Shown here piece after piece: positions 22,257 through 34,259 of a stretch of DNA of 64,000 nt (position 1 is its first letter; the number at the start of each line of letters is the position of its first letter). Below the pieces are notes generated by a model, which was given only the letters and a program-made list of their open reading frames with translations, had not been told where the DNA came from and searched no databases. Position numbers and translations under genes: made by a program. The stretch lies in the NCBI GenBank assembly GCA_007922305.1, contig ML677366.1:8831615-8895614 (forward strand). The letters run 5' to 3'. Source of the stretch: Dermatemys mawii (taxonomy: Eukaryota > Chordata > Testudines > Dermatemydidae).

Positions 22257-23019
22257 TAACATAGCACTGACATTTCAGGACAGGTGTGGCCAGACCTACT
22301 TTTCTGCATGGTGCAGAGTTCCTCTTGAAAGCTGCTGGATGTGAGCTACCCCCTGGAAAGTCAACTGACGTTGAAGATGCTCAACACATCACAGGAACAG
22401 GCCCTCCCGTTTTTAACGCAGGTACTTGCTCTAGGGTTAAATAAGCAAAATGCACTGAGTGAGGTTCATCAGAGGCAATTTCTAACTGTGGGAAGTGATA
22501 ACAGCTCCTGTAGAAGAGTCCCCTTCAGGAAGCTCTCTCCTCAAATAGAAAGGGGCCAGATCCCCAGTTGGACAATACCTGGGTACTTGCACCAGCTACT
22601 GATCCTGTCCCATGGTGCTCATAAACCAACCCATTTATTCACTGGGCACAGTTAGACTGAAGACTATAAGCAATGACTGTGATATTCTGTACAAATACCA
22701 GTCTGATAGTTAAAATATTCATGTCAGCCTGTCTCTTTAAAATCAGACATGAAAACAACTTTTTCTTCTTGCTAGCTACATCAAACTATAATCCGATAGG
22801 CCCTGTAAGAAGCTGTAACATTTGAAGTCTTTTAGCTGGTACCTCTAACATTCTGATTATCCGTTAAATATTAAATGCTTTCAATATAGATTCATAAAAG
22901 AGGCTAATGATCTCCTGCCACTTGAAGGATGAAGATGGTAAACGATGACTGATTTTTGTTTTGTTTTGATTCTGCCAGGCAGGCTGATGACTTTATATTC
23001 TGTGTCCATGGCTCAATGA
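22257..23019. other. Unique DNA
   Basis: Includes a 104-codon open frame (22341-22655) that overlaps worn MITE text (aggggccagatccccagttgg at about 22552) and is not protein-like. Confidence 0.4.
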
Positions 23020-23460
23020 CCCACAAATCTCCTTAGATATGCCAGGCAGCAGAGAGAACCAAGCTGAGCGGAGCAGAAGGAAAGTGAAAGCGCTTCAGCA
23101 AGCATTCCCCCTCCCCACCGCACCCCCCCCAGTAAAGCCATCATGTGACAGGAATCCTAAGACTCTGCTGTGAAGGTGGGAGGGGGAAGGGAATAGGGCA
23201 TTGTGGTGGCACAAGCTGATAGAGACGTCAGAGCCGCTTCAGTAATCTCATGACGCTTTGGCCCAGTGTGGGGGCAACTGAGGCCCATATTCAGTACGGC
23301 GTGACAGGTAGGACCACCCCGAAAAAGCTGTGAGGGGGCAGGCAGTTGGACAAATCAAAGCAGAAGAAAGTAATTTTCGATAAATTAAAGAAATCTCCAT
23401 GGAAATTAGCATGAAACATTTTCTAATCTCCCGCTTTTCACTGCCGACAAGGGTCACTGG
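23020..23460. promoter_or_regulatory. GC-skewed candidate regulatory block
   Basis: A repeat-free block where composition changes sharply. C-runs at 23107-23130 give a minus-strand quadruplex motif. 23178-23198 is a canonical plus-strand quadruplex (GGG, GGGGG, GGG, GGG with loops of 1, 2 and 4 nt). gacgtcag (23225-23232) contains a CRE-like half palindrome. Distally, attttcgataaattaaag and aaattagcatgaaac are homeodomain-like. This mix is typical of a conserved enhancer or a small promoter. No CpG cluster and no exon are evident. Confidence 0.3.
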
Positions 23461-26400
23461 TTTAACTTCTCTCTCTTATTTTATTATTCCCCAGCCACAT
23501 TCCTCTGCTTTTTTTATATCCTTCAATTTTTACTACCTCTTTTTCTTCCAGTCTATCATTTTTAGCCTTCCTTACAGCAGCTTCTTAACCCTTTTAGGAC
23601 TTCCCCTGTTAAATATTCTCGAGAATTAACTGATCCATGACAGTTTAACAGACATGCTCCAAAGCAGTTGCCATTTCTAAGAATCTGTCTATTGAGTGGG
23701 CCGTCATTTTAATTGTGATCAAAGTCTAACATTCCTTTCATCACCAAAACTGAAAACCATGGTTTGGTTTGGGTTTTGCAATCTCCTTTAAACTGATAAT
23801 TAGACCACAAATGCTGTTAGAAGCCTACAGCAAGTGCATTGTTGGAGGCATGTGCTAAGTCAGAACATGATCAGTTTTTAGTTATTTCAAATTTGTATTT
23901 AAAGTATCTTTCTCTTTCTCTCTCTGCTATTCTGTCTTTGATATCCGAGGGGCTTTGGAATAGTTCCTTTTCTTTTACACCTTTGTTTTAGAAGTTGAAA
24001 TTTGGGCATATGCTTTAAATTAAGTTGATCTGGGGATTTATACTTTTAAAAGAGGTAGCAACACCTTTGTTCGTGAATCTGACACAGCAAAGAGGCTGTC
24101 ATGTAAATAAAGATTACATGAATAAAGGAATAACATTTCTCACAGGGTAACTATCTAGTTAAGTGCATTAAACACATAAAACTACACTGGTCCATGATAC
24201 AACATTTTGGCTAAGAAGAGACAAAAAACAAAAACAGAAGCATGTACTGTTTACAAGCTAAACAGCTTAAATGTCAGATATCTAATTTAATCATTAGAAT
24301 GTTTAATTTCAACAAGAATACTGGGTCAAATCTACAGCATGGTCAAACTCATCCTTTATGACTACTTAGTGGTAAAATGGAGGCTATATGCCACATAACA
24401 AATCCAATAAGTCTTTTTGTGCAGCATCTATGCAAGATTTTCAAGACCTCCCCTGAGCAGGGTAAATTTAACAAACAGAAGAGATCATAACAGTTGCACA
24501 GGAAGAGTGGACACTTTAAAATGCTTATTAAGGATGATGTAAATAGTGATGGCAAAGTTAGTTAAGTCTTGGCCTCCCCAGCTCCCCCAAAACTGCCTTC
24601 AGTGCTAGATGGTATTGCCTGCGAGAACAATGACCCCAGATGTTTCATGATAGGGTATAGGAGTGTGTTCCTTGGAACGGTTTTGATAAAAAGTGGTCCA
24701 AATGTGTCATTTGCCATCAATATGGAAGTGAGTTATATTTAGAATGATAACTGGTAGAGTTTCTATCAGTTTTACTATTTGCACAAGTAGTGTGCTACAT
24801 GTCTCATTTTCTTGAACAAGACAGATGCCTCTGGTGTGAAAAATACAGATGTTAGAGTATACAACAGACAACTGTGGTTTATCAAAAATACACTACTGGC
24901 ACTGACTGATGTCAGGCTTAATCATTCAACATTCTAGTGGGAGCGAGTGAATTATTGGGTCTTAGTCATGAGTAGTTTATGTTTAAAAAGTAATACGTCA
25001 TCTTCTTTCTTCTTTATAAGGGTTGGAAACTATTGAGCAGACAGCAATGCCTGAGGCTTTAGGTAAGAAGCTGAACAGAACCCAGAAGAGAAGGTGCACA
25101 ACAAGAGGGTATAGACATGGACAAATATCCATGTTTTTTTCTGAAAAAAATGTCAATTCAAGAAAAATTTCAGCATTAGAAAGATTACATTGAAACATGG
25201 AGCCCTCAGGGTGGAGGAGGGGGGTGAAGGAGATGGAACCTATGTTTATTTAAAAAATAAATTTCCATATGTAATCTCAGCAAAATATACCTTACTTAAC
25301 AATTATGTGTTTAGATCTAGGCATAGTTTAACAAACAGATTCTTAATTTATTCACTGCTTATCATATTCTAGATGATGTTTAACCAACATTACCCCCACA
25401 CACTATTTTATTAGTTCAGCAGAATTCACCTGTATAAAGAAATTATTTTTATTCCGCTATTTGTTTTTAGCAATCACAGATCAAGTGGTTCGCACCCATG
25501 GTTGGGTTCACCAAATTGAATCATTCATTTCTTCTGTCCTATGTTCTTTCAGCAATAGTATTAAAAGTTGCTGAGCAGATATAAGTGTAATATCAAGGCA
25601 TTAAAATTGCTCAGTATTTTGTCACTTGAAATATTTATTTAAAATTGTTCAATAAAAATATCATATCAAGCATGCCCATAATTTAATGGAAAAATACTTT
25701 CTGTTTAACTAAAAATATGACTAGCATGAATGCAGGTAATATGAAAAGAAGAAGGCATGTCTTGAAAATATCAAGCCAAACCTGAAACTTATTTGTGTAA
25801 GCTACCTATCTGAGATCAAATTTGAGGTCCGTGGGGCTGTTAACTCAAGTAACATTTGAAGGATCGCTGTATTGTGCTAAATGACTATCATCTGCACACA
25901 GCTCAAGTGCAAAGCTAGACGCTGGAACACACTGTTGATCTCATTAGGAGTCACAGATATGCAGTTCATTGTCCCGCTCAGTCTTCAACCATTGCTGCCA
26001 AGTGTCCATGATTACATCTCAGAGATCCTGAGGAGGGAATCATTTGGAACATAATAAACAACAGTCTTGTCTTGCATGTTTGTTTTAAAATTTGCCCATC
26101 AAAGAATGCAATTTTTGAGAGGTAATATTAGTTACCCAGTGAGCTCAGCACCCCATAGAAGTGGGTCCTTATACCTGTAGAGCGAATTTCTGCAAATACA
26201 GGATCTGAATCAATAAAAATGATCAAAGGGCTGGGAAGAAGGGGTCAGATTCTTCATGGTGGCTGTTTGCATTACACCCCTGGCAAAATCTGGCGCTAAA
26301 GTTGCTCAGCTGACCCAGGTAGAATTAAACCAGTGTAAGGATAATCCTCTGGTGGCTTAGACCTGACATGGGGGACTCTCATGCCACTTACCCCTCCTAT

Positions 26401-26904
26401 GCCAACAGCAGTCTGGGTAAATGGGTGTGGCCAAAATGATCCTGCACCATACCAATCTTAAGCTACATATTTTGGCCCCTTGTTACTATTTGTAGATAGC
26501 TCAGGAGAAGATCCTGCACCAGGGAAGAAGTGGTAGCAAGATCAGGGGAATGCAAAGGTACACATTAAAACAATGTTCCTCGCACCCCTGAACCTGCTGC
26601 ATTTCAGCGGCACTCTAAAATCTAGCCCAATGATCTATGAGGGAACATTAACAGAGATGAAGATGTATAATTTGGTTAAGTGATTAATAAGGAGGCCATG
26701 ACACCAGTCTGCAAATATTTGAAGGATGTAGAGGAAGGGGATGGGATTGCATGTAACTAAGAATAAGAAAATGAAATTAAAGGAAGAAATATATATTGGT
26801 GTTCCCAACTGGGCCATATCATGCCATTAATAGTTAAGCAGAGGATGCTCAATGAAGTCAGAGGAGAATTCTGCTTAAAAAACAAAGATACTGGTGAGAT
26901 CCAT
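23460..26904. other. Unique AT-rich DNA
   Basis: No gene. CT-rich runs occur near 23906-23926. A worn palindromic MITE is likely at 26245-26345 (aggggtcagattcttcatgg ... ttaaaccagtgtaagg). Confidence 0.45.
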
Positions 26905-27070
26905 CAGGCTGTGGAATTATCCTCTAGGGGAAAAAGTGGAAACCCATTGTTTGAGACATTTGAAATTAGTCTGGACTAAACACTAGTGCAGAGATCAACC
27001 CTGCAGTGGCATAGAGTAGGACTATTGAGGAGAGATAGATGACTTAGTAAGTCTTTTCTATCTCCAGCCT
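26905..27070 (+). mobile_element. Old, diverged CR1 3' end
   Basis: Reads in the CR1 3' UTR order: a ggaaaaagtggaaaccc segment, tttgagacatttgaaatt, tctggactaaacac, agatagatgacttagtaag and finally cagcctctatgattac, the worn equivalent of the ...CTATGATTCTATGA tail. Divergence is much higher than in the copies at 19660 and 20948, so this is an older insertion. Confidence 0.65.
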
Positions 27071-29657
27071 CTATGATTACATGACTTCTGAATCATGGAA
27101 TTTAATGATCACTGAGAGTCTGACTAGGGATCCAGATTTTATTTTATTTTCATTTTTAACACAGAGACAGATCAAAACAGCAGCAACCTGTTGAGTCAAA
27201 AAAGGCCCTACGTGACCTCGGAGACAAACAGCATATTGGTAAGGAAACCTTTTATTTATGTGATAAATGTAATGTTAAACTCTAGTGACTGGACTAAAAT
27301 GAAAGAACTGAGAAAGAAATCTACATTGGCCCAAAGATACAAGTGCCTGGGATGTCTTCTTGGAAGTGGCAAGATTTGTGCACAAGTGGAAAACTCAAAA
27401 GCAATTTAGGATTGCCTAAGACAAAACAACAAGAAACAAACCCACCATTTCCTTAGTTCAACAGGATAGTACTTCATATTTATACCATAGTTTGGCATGT
27501 CTCAGTATCTAAGATTTCATATACTGTATAGAATGAGGAATCTGAGAAGTTATTCCTGTATCTTAAGATCCATTTATATAAATGACCTCTCAATTAGTCC
27601 AGACTTTGAGAAGCCTCTTAAAGTCAGATGGCTAACCCCTTTAGCAGTGAGAAACATAGTTTTACTGCAGGAAGAGAATGGTCAAGAACAAGCAATTGAC
27701 TTCACTAGTGTGAAACTTTTCTCCCAAGAGACTCGTTATTCAAGGACTGAAAAAAGAATGGCTCTCCATCAAATGGACTTTGGAGAGTTTCAGGTACTAT
27801 CTCCAGAGGCAGGAACTTGTATTAGAGACCAAATAGAGATGTCTACAGTAGATAGAGAGAGAGATAATTTGTTCTGTAGGAGATGGTACCTGTCCCTGCA
27901 GCCATATACATTTACCATTTTTCATTGACCTTGGCAACAGAATATGGCAGTAGATTTTTTCATGAGCAGGGGAATGTTTCCACTTTCAGAAGAGAGACAA
28001 GATAATGTAATGACGAGGGCTGTTTAACTTCTGTAATCTGGAGCATGGCTGGGCAGATGGTTTTCACTCTACCTCACCTAACCTTTCCTTGTCTCACTCA
28101 ATCACTCCAGCAGCATTATTTGTCCTTTATCTCCATGCCTAGACTGGGATTCATCTGGAATGAATCTAGTTTATAGGGTGGGAATCTAGCAGTGGGAATG
28201 GAGGTATGCAGCAGCAAGACCATGCTGTAGCATGTCCTTTGAAATGAGAGCCTGTGAGGTGCTAAATATTGAACTCTTACATTTTCCTTGCCATGTGGTT
28301 TGTGTTTATTGGTGATTCTGATGGATCTGCATCTGGGGAAAGATTTTGATTGCTTGAGAAAGAAGCCATTTAGAAAGGAGGTTAGTAGACAGAGGGCTAT
28401 GATTGGTGGAGGGATTTATGGGTGGGTTCAAGAACCTTATAAAGCAAGCTCCTTTCCCCAATTAATTCACCCAAGTAAGGGAGCCCAGAGGGAAGATCTG
28501 GCAGAAAACTTAAAGCAGCCTGATGAAGACAAAGAGCCTCTGTCATTTTTCCCTCCGGTTTTGACTGGTCATTCTTGAAAGCTGAGCAATCCTTATGAGT
28601 TTGCATTTGCAGAGTTTTGTCCAAACATTTTTTTTCAATTCCTCCTCCAACCCTAAATCTTTTGTGCTAAATTCTGCCCTCACATCCCAGAAATCTTGTT
28701 TTATATTACAAGGGGTTGCGCAAGTGTAGGAAAGCACAGAATTTAAGTCCTCCTGTTTAAGCAGAAGTAGTTTTCCCTCTGCAATGAAAAAACAAACAAA
28801 CATCCCTTACTGTGAAGAAAAGCCCATGAGCTGGAAAGCCAAGGTTTGATGCTCATGGAGTTTATGTAGAATCATCCAGCTGGGGATACACTCAGAATTA
28901 TACAGCCTCACCATGGAACTGGTGTGTGAACCTCCACCACTTCCAGGGAATGTCAGATCCTAGGACATCTTCACGTGGCTGGGACATTCACTCAGATACC
29001 TAGGTCCTTCAAACACTATTCCCTGGTTTCTCCCATTTCCTGTTTCATTCATGATAACATGACTCCCTTGGGACCCATGTTCCCCTGGACTGCTAACTCC
29101 CTACAAAACCACATCATTGCTTGGGTGGCAAAATCCATACAGGGGAATGGAGGAGGAGGAGGATGTCACAAAGAGCAACCAGTGCCTTAGCTCTCATGCA
29201 CAGTACAGCAACACTTTATCCTTCAAAAGTGTGTCGCCTCCATTATGCATGGGAAGTTTCTATAGAGTGAGAGGAACTAAGGGGGAACCTTAGGGTTTAG
29301 GCTCAATCTCCACACACCTATCCAAATAAAAATGAATTAAATCACCTAGAATTTCCACTGTTTTGATCTCCTCCAAATGAAAAAAATAAACCTGACTGGA
29401 TGATTTGGCCCAGTCTGTATTCTCCTGTTGGATTCTGTAGGCAACATATCCATGATGTCACAGACAGATGTCATGGCAAGAGGTGTAGAATTAGGACTAC
29501 AAGACTGAACAGAAAGAAGATATGAGGAGAAACTCCCTTCAAAAAAAAAAAGATCATTTCGGCAAAGGGAAATGAGAAAGTCTGACTATCTACATTTTGT
29601 AGAAACCTCATGTCTTTTCCAGGTGTGAAAGTCCTTTAAACAGACTTTACTGCAAAG
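27071..29657. other. Unique DNA including the longest open frame
   Basis: The 143-codon frame at 27497-27928 is the longest in the window. It has no recognisable domain, and one or two frames of that length are expected by chance in 64 kb of AT-rich DNA. 28280-28590 is moderately GC-richer with no family recognised. Confidence 0.45.
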
Positions 29658-29762
29658 GGTGTGATTCTGCTTCCCCTTACACCGTGAAAACCAAGAGCAA
29701 ATCCATTAAGTTATTGGAGTTTTAAACCAGTTCATTGCCAGCATGAAATAAGAATTAGACCC
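29658..29762 (+). mobile_element. Palindromic MITE
   Basis: gggtgtgattctgcttcc and cccttacaccgtgaaaacc at the left, agttttaaaccagttcattg and ataagaattagaccc at the right. Confidence 0.5.
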
Positions 29763-31047
29763 CAAACATATATACAGTACAGCACTGTACGTGTGTGTGA
29801 ATAATTAATTGAAGTTATAATTATATTACTCATTATAGTGGCAGAGAATTTTATTACTTTGGTGAAAGGTTAGTTAGGCTTTTTTTCTGTTTTGACTGTT
29901 TCAGCACATCAGGCAGTAATTTAGTATTCAAGCTCAAAGTCTCTTTTTTTAAAAATGAAAAATTGTTTAGTGCTCTCAGAGAGAAAAAACAAATTTCCTT
30001 TTACCTGGTTCACCATTTTTTGCTTAAGGGACAACGGATTGCTGAGTAGGCTCTTGGGGAAAAAAATAGCTTAGTTGTACAAAAGGAAAGTTTGCATTCA
30101 ATCATTTCAATTCTGAGAGAATTTTTTTTTTTTGCATTTTCTTTTTTGCGACATTACTTTTGAATGTGAGACAGAAGCGGTGTTGCTAGTGATCATACAG
30201 CAAGCCCAATTCAGTATGGATGCGCTTCTTAACTTGTCGAAGATCTTTATCCCTGCAACCATCCAAACAAATTTTCCTCTTCCTCCCTCTTCTCTCACTG
30301 CAATGATTATGTTCGCAGTGCACACAGAGAAGTTCGATAAAATCATATATACTCTTGCAGGAATGTTGCAATGTAAAGTTACTTTATTTCTTCAAATTCA
30401 GACCACACCACCACACGAGCGGCCCACAACAGAGAGAGACAAATCAGGCGTCTCCCTAAAACAGAGAAGCACAACTTACCCCATCTTATTCTAGATTGGT
30501 TGGCTGCTGACAAATGGATACTAGGCCTACATTGTCCGTTTCCCTACAAAGCTCCCCCAGCCAGCAAGCAAGGCCAGGAAACCTCCCTGAAATTTAAATT
30601 TTAACAGAGTTTTCAACATGCCCCAATTATTACCTTAACTCTTGGGCCTGACACTACCCAGGGATCCCATTATTTTGGACAGCATACTCACCCATGTTGT
30701 TTACTCGGGAACTGCATAAGGCTGAACATAGCTTGCTGAGTAGAGAAACTTTTTTCTCTATTTAAAATCCCCTTAAGGCAGCATTCCCAGACTTTTGAAA
30801 GCTGTAAAACAAAGCCAACCATCTCCTCTTACACCCCTCCATGTCATCAGAGCAGCCTGGGGGAAACTTGCAGGTCCCTGGTTTTGTGTCCCCTGAGCTG
30901 GCCTTTCATGCTCCGCCAAGCTTTGGGTAGACCTGCTACAGGCAAATCCACATGCACATTTCCTGTTAGGTGAGTTGGGTTTCCCCTTTCAAAGCATGAG
31001 GCAAAATTCCCACACCACTTCCTCCTCTCCCCTACCCTCAAAACACA
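29763..31047. other. Unique DNA
   Basis: 30105-30420 has the repeat-free, varied look of possible conserved sequence, but nothing decisive. A poly-T run lies at 30122-30133. Confidence 0.4.
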
Positions 31048-31122
31048 GGGGGAGAAATCCTGGCCTACATTGAAGTCAATGAGAATTTTGCCATCAGCTT
31101 CACTGGGGACAGTTTTCACCCA
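31048..31122 (+). mobile_element. Palindromic MITE (ggatttcaccc type)
   Basis: ggagaaatcctggcctac, attgaagtcaatgagaat, tttgccatcagcttcac and ggggacagttttcaccc follow the family order well. Confidence 0.65.
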
Positions 31123-33019
31123 GGGTCTTCAGTCTGAGGCTGAAGAGTCTACTACTCCTTGATTCCAGCAGCAGCAGCATGAGGAGGAACTGTAGTGACA
31201 AACCACTGGCTTGGGCCCCAGGCTTCCATCCTTATATTCAACTCTCATGTCACTTTAGGACTTCCCTGTCCATTACTCTTGAGCCTCAGGTGCTCTGAAG
31301 CTTTAGAGTTTACATAGATTTGGGTGGCTTTGGGCTTCCCTCGCAGCGCATGTCAGTCTCTCTGGGGCAAGACTAATGGGAAAGTTCCAGAACAAGTGTC
31401 AAGTTTGAGATGAGCAGTGGCTGGGCCCTGCCTAGAGCCAGCCACCTGATCTTCGAATGCAGGGGAAGCTGTGGGGCACAAAAGAAAGCCTGGAGCATGT
31501 TTTGGGGGAAGACTGATCTAATCCAATCTGAACCTGAAAAATGGTCAGTTTAGTTCAGATAAAGAGGATAAAGGACGGTTCTGGTATATTCTAGCCAGGA
31601 ATTGACATGCTGTAATATCTGTTGTCCAACAGTAAGATCTAATTTAGCAAGACTACAAGGCCATTAGTTTTAGGTGATAGCAGCCTCTTCTTTTCCCTTT
31701 AAAGAGATCTTTTGATCCTGTATGGACAGTCACTGGCTGCTTCTTTCATTGTGTGGCAAAACCCATTTTTTTTACCCTGGGGATGGAGCGTTTGATCTGA
31801 TTCCTGGCCTAATGGTGGAAAATAGGAACAAAATGGTGAAGATCAGAGTTTACTATTATATGCACTGCAATATAAAAGGAGCTTTTGAAGAGGGAAAAAA
31901 GTTCTCCACAGAGAAAACATGTGTCCCTGACATGGATGTGTGTATCTGTATATACCGGAGACAGAAAGTGAGTTTGTAGTTGAGGAGCTGAGTAAACTGT
32001 GGCAAGATTATGGGATTAATCAGAACCAGACAAGCAGGGCCAAGGGAATGAATGTCATTTGCATGTGCTGCCATTACTAGGCCTAAAAGAAGTGCAGTAC
32101 AAAAGCCTTCCCATGAAGAGCTTTTCAAAAGCCCAGTGTGCATGGAGACTAAGAATTAAGGATTAGGTACTGGCTAGCAGAAGGAGCAGAAGCGACTCCT
32201 TAGACCACAGGAAAATTATTTTAGGGGATCCAGGCACCTAAGGGTCATTCCTTCAAAACTTGTCTGTAAGCTTTCTCATTCATTTTTACTAGGTCTTCAT
32301 GACTTTTGACATTTTTACCATGACAAAATTACAGCCACGACATGTGCATCCAGCAGGCAAACAGGTCAGGATTTATCTTTGTAGATCCACTGTCTCTGTT
32401 TGACACTTATGCCTCTCTTCTAAAAACAATCAGGGATGATTTTCTGCCACAAGAAAGAGCTACTAAATCTCCTCTTTGCCTTCACCTCAGCTGAAAGGAA
32501 ACCACAAAACCCACCTTTTCTTTTGCCCTGCACACTTACCCTAGTTCAATGCCTCTTCCTGTTCAACTTACAACTCCTCCTCCCGCCACCACATAACAAT
32601 GCGGTACTTTGATTTGATCTCTCTGTTATAAATACTGTATATGCAGGAAGCGTAAGTAGCCATTGGAGTTAACAGATACTGTCCCAACACAAAAAGACCA
32701 GTCACTTACCTCTTAGACTCTTGTCTGCCACATCTTTACCGCACTGTACTGCTGTCTGATATGCTTTCCCCTGCCTGTGCAATGCCTAAATGTGTCTACT
32801 TTGAGCACAATAGGGGGGTGATATTCACCTCCCAACCTGGGATTTGTTTTCATTGCCCACCAGAGAGTCATGGTTTCGCAGGAAGGGGTCTGAAAACAGG
32901 AGTACCATATGTGCCATCCAGCATTGCCTGGCATAGGGCCTGCTCCACTGAAAACACTTAGAGTTTTGCTGCAGTCTCTAATAGAGGCTGAATCAGGCCC
33001 ACAGAGAAGAGCCATTTAT
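31123..33019. other. Unique DNA
   Basis: No gene recognised. On the minus strand 32704-32712 reads GAGGTAAGT, a strong splice-donor match, with an acceptor-like cctgttttcag upstream of it (about 32893-32903). The enclosed frame stops just before the donor, so this is not a convincing coding exon. Confidence 0.4.
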
Positions 33020-33109
33020 GGGTCAAGTTCTCTATTGGTGTAAATGGAAAGAACTTCATTGAAGCCTACGGACACGGCTTATTTATGCCAACAGAGAATT
33101 TGGCCCGAT
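33020..33109 (+). mobile_element. Palindromic MITE
   Basis: gggtcaagttctctattgg and tgtaaatggaaagaac are mirrored by ggcttatttatgcc and aacagagaatttggccc. Confidence 0.55.
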
Positions 33110-33314
33110 GTCTTCAGGATGTTCTAAGTATCACCCAGCTCCTGCCTTTCAAGGACATGAGAGGCATATGGGTACAGACAGGGCTAAACAATTATGGGAT
33201 ACAACATGAGGTAGAAACTTCTGCTGCCGGACCGTGTTCAATTCCATTGGTCTACTGAGGGCAGTGTTGATTGCCTTAAATATTGTACCCAGGCAGTGTA
33301 GTGATGAATGTAAA

Positions 33315-33318
<4 letters not shown>

Positions 33319-33356
<38 letters not shown>

Positions 33357-33375
33357 ATGAAAAAAAGAAAAAAAA
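33319..33375 (+). repeat. (GA)n homopurine tract
   Basis: A 39-nt uninterrupted purine run (mostly GA), one T at 33358, then 17 more purines. A long mirror-symmetric homopurine tract is the classic substrate for intramolecular triplex (H-DNA). Confidence 0.85.
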
Positions 33376-33957
33376 CATCAAATTTTGTTCTACAAAATAA
33401 TGAGGAAAAGGGTTTTTAGAAGACAGAAACCCTCTCATCCTCAAGACTTTGTTCCTCATAACTGTGTACGAACTCCTTAAAAGGAATGTAGAGAGCACTG
33501 TAAGTGATAGAGAGGGGACTTTCCTCTCCACAAAGGAGATCTCCATCAGCAGACTGACCAAAACTAATAGGAAGAATATAATAAAAGGACTTGAATAAGA
33601 CCAATCTTTGATTTTTGGGGAAGCAGGCAGAAGGTGTAGGATGGGAAATGAAAGAAATATCCTTTGCCTTCAATTGCAATGTTTCCCCAAGCTTGTCAGG
33701 TGAGCAGATTTCATGGGGGAGGGGCAGAAATCATTTTAAAGTATCACAGGAATCCCACAAGACTTTTAATTGTGAGGCGTCTATGTTCTGTGCATTATAG
33801 TTTAGTGTGGGCCCAACCCTATAAAATGTGGAGTGTCCTGATGGCCAGCTGAAGGCAATGGCTCAGGGCCAGACGAAAGTCATTTGGCATCTCCCTGAAC
33901 AAAGTCCTGAGCCCAAACCCAGCATGTGAGACCAGCGCTGAACAAGACAGACCACGT

Positions 33958-34075
33958 TCTGCCCCAGCGATATTGAGTTTTACCCTTCTCTGAAAGAAGT
34001 CCCATTGAAATCAGTGGTATAGCTTGCAGAGTAAGGTATTACTTAGCATGAGTAAAGATGGCAAAATCTGGCTCA
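33958..34075 (+). mobile_element. Palindromic MITE (gagtaaggtattac type)
   Basis: ttctgccccagcgat at the left; agtcccattgaaatcagtgg in the centre; agagtaaggtattactt, agcatgagtaaag and ggcaaaatctggctc at the right match the family consensus I remember closely. Confidence 0.65.
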
Positions 34076-34089
34076 AATTATTTCATACA

Positions 34090-34255
34090 ATAATAGTGCA
34101 ATGCATCTTGTGGGGGAGATGAATACCAACCTCATTTTACTGACGCGTGGGAAGGTTAAGGGACTTGCCCTGGGTCACACAGTATATTGATGGCAAACCT
34201 GAGAACTGAACCACAAATCTCCCATTCCTGTCCTTGTATCACAAGACCAAGATTC
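34090..34255 (-). repeat. MIR SINE, minus strand
   Basis: cctcattttactgacg, ggttaagggacttgccc, tgggtcacacagtatattg, atggcaaacctgagaactg and aaccacaaatctccc follow the complement of the MIR consensus from its 3' half to its head. It includes the strongly conserved core gacttgccc..ggtcacacag. Confidence 0.85.
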
Positions 34256-34259
34256 ACCT

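Noticed and set aside
27497..27928. Longest open frame (143 codons) as a gene
   Set aside because: No recognisable domain, no flanking splice sites or Kozak-like context of note, and a frame of this length is expected one or two times by chance in this amount of AT-rich six-frame sequence.
32704..32903. Minus-strand exon with GAGGTAAGT donor and cctgttttcag acceptor
   Set aside because: The frame kept open over most of the interval stops just before the donor and the other frames stop earlier. It could be non-coding, but there is no supporting neighbour exon.
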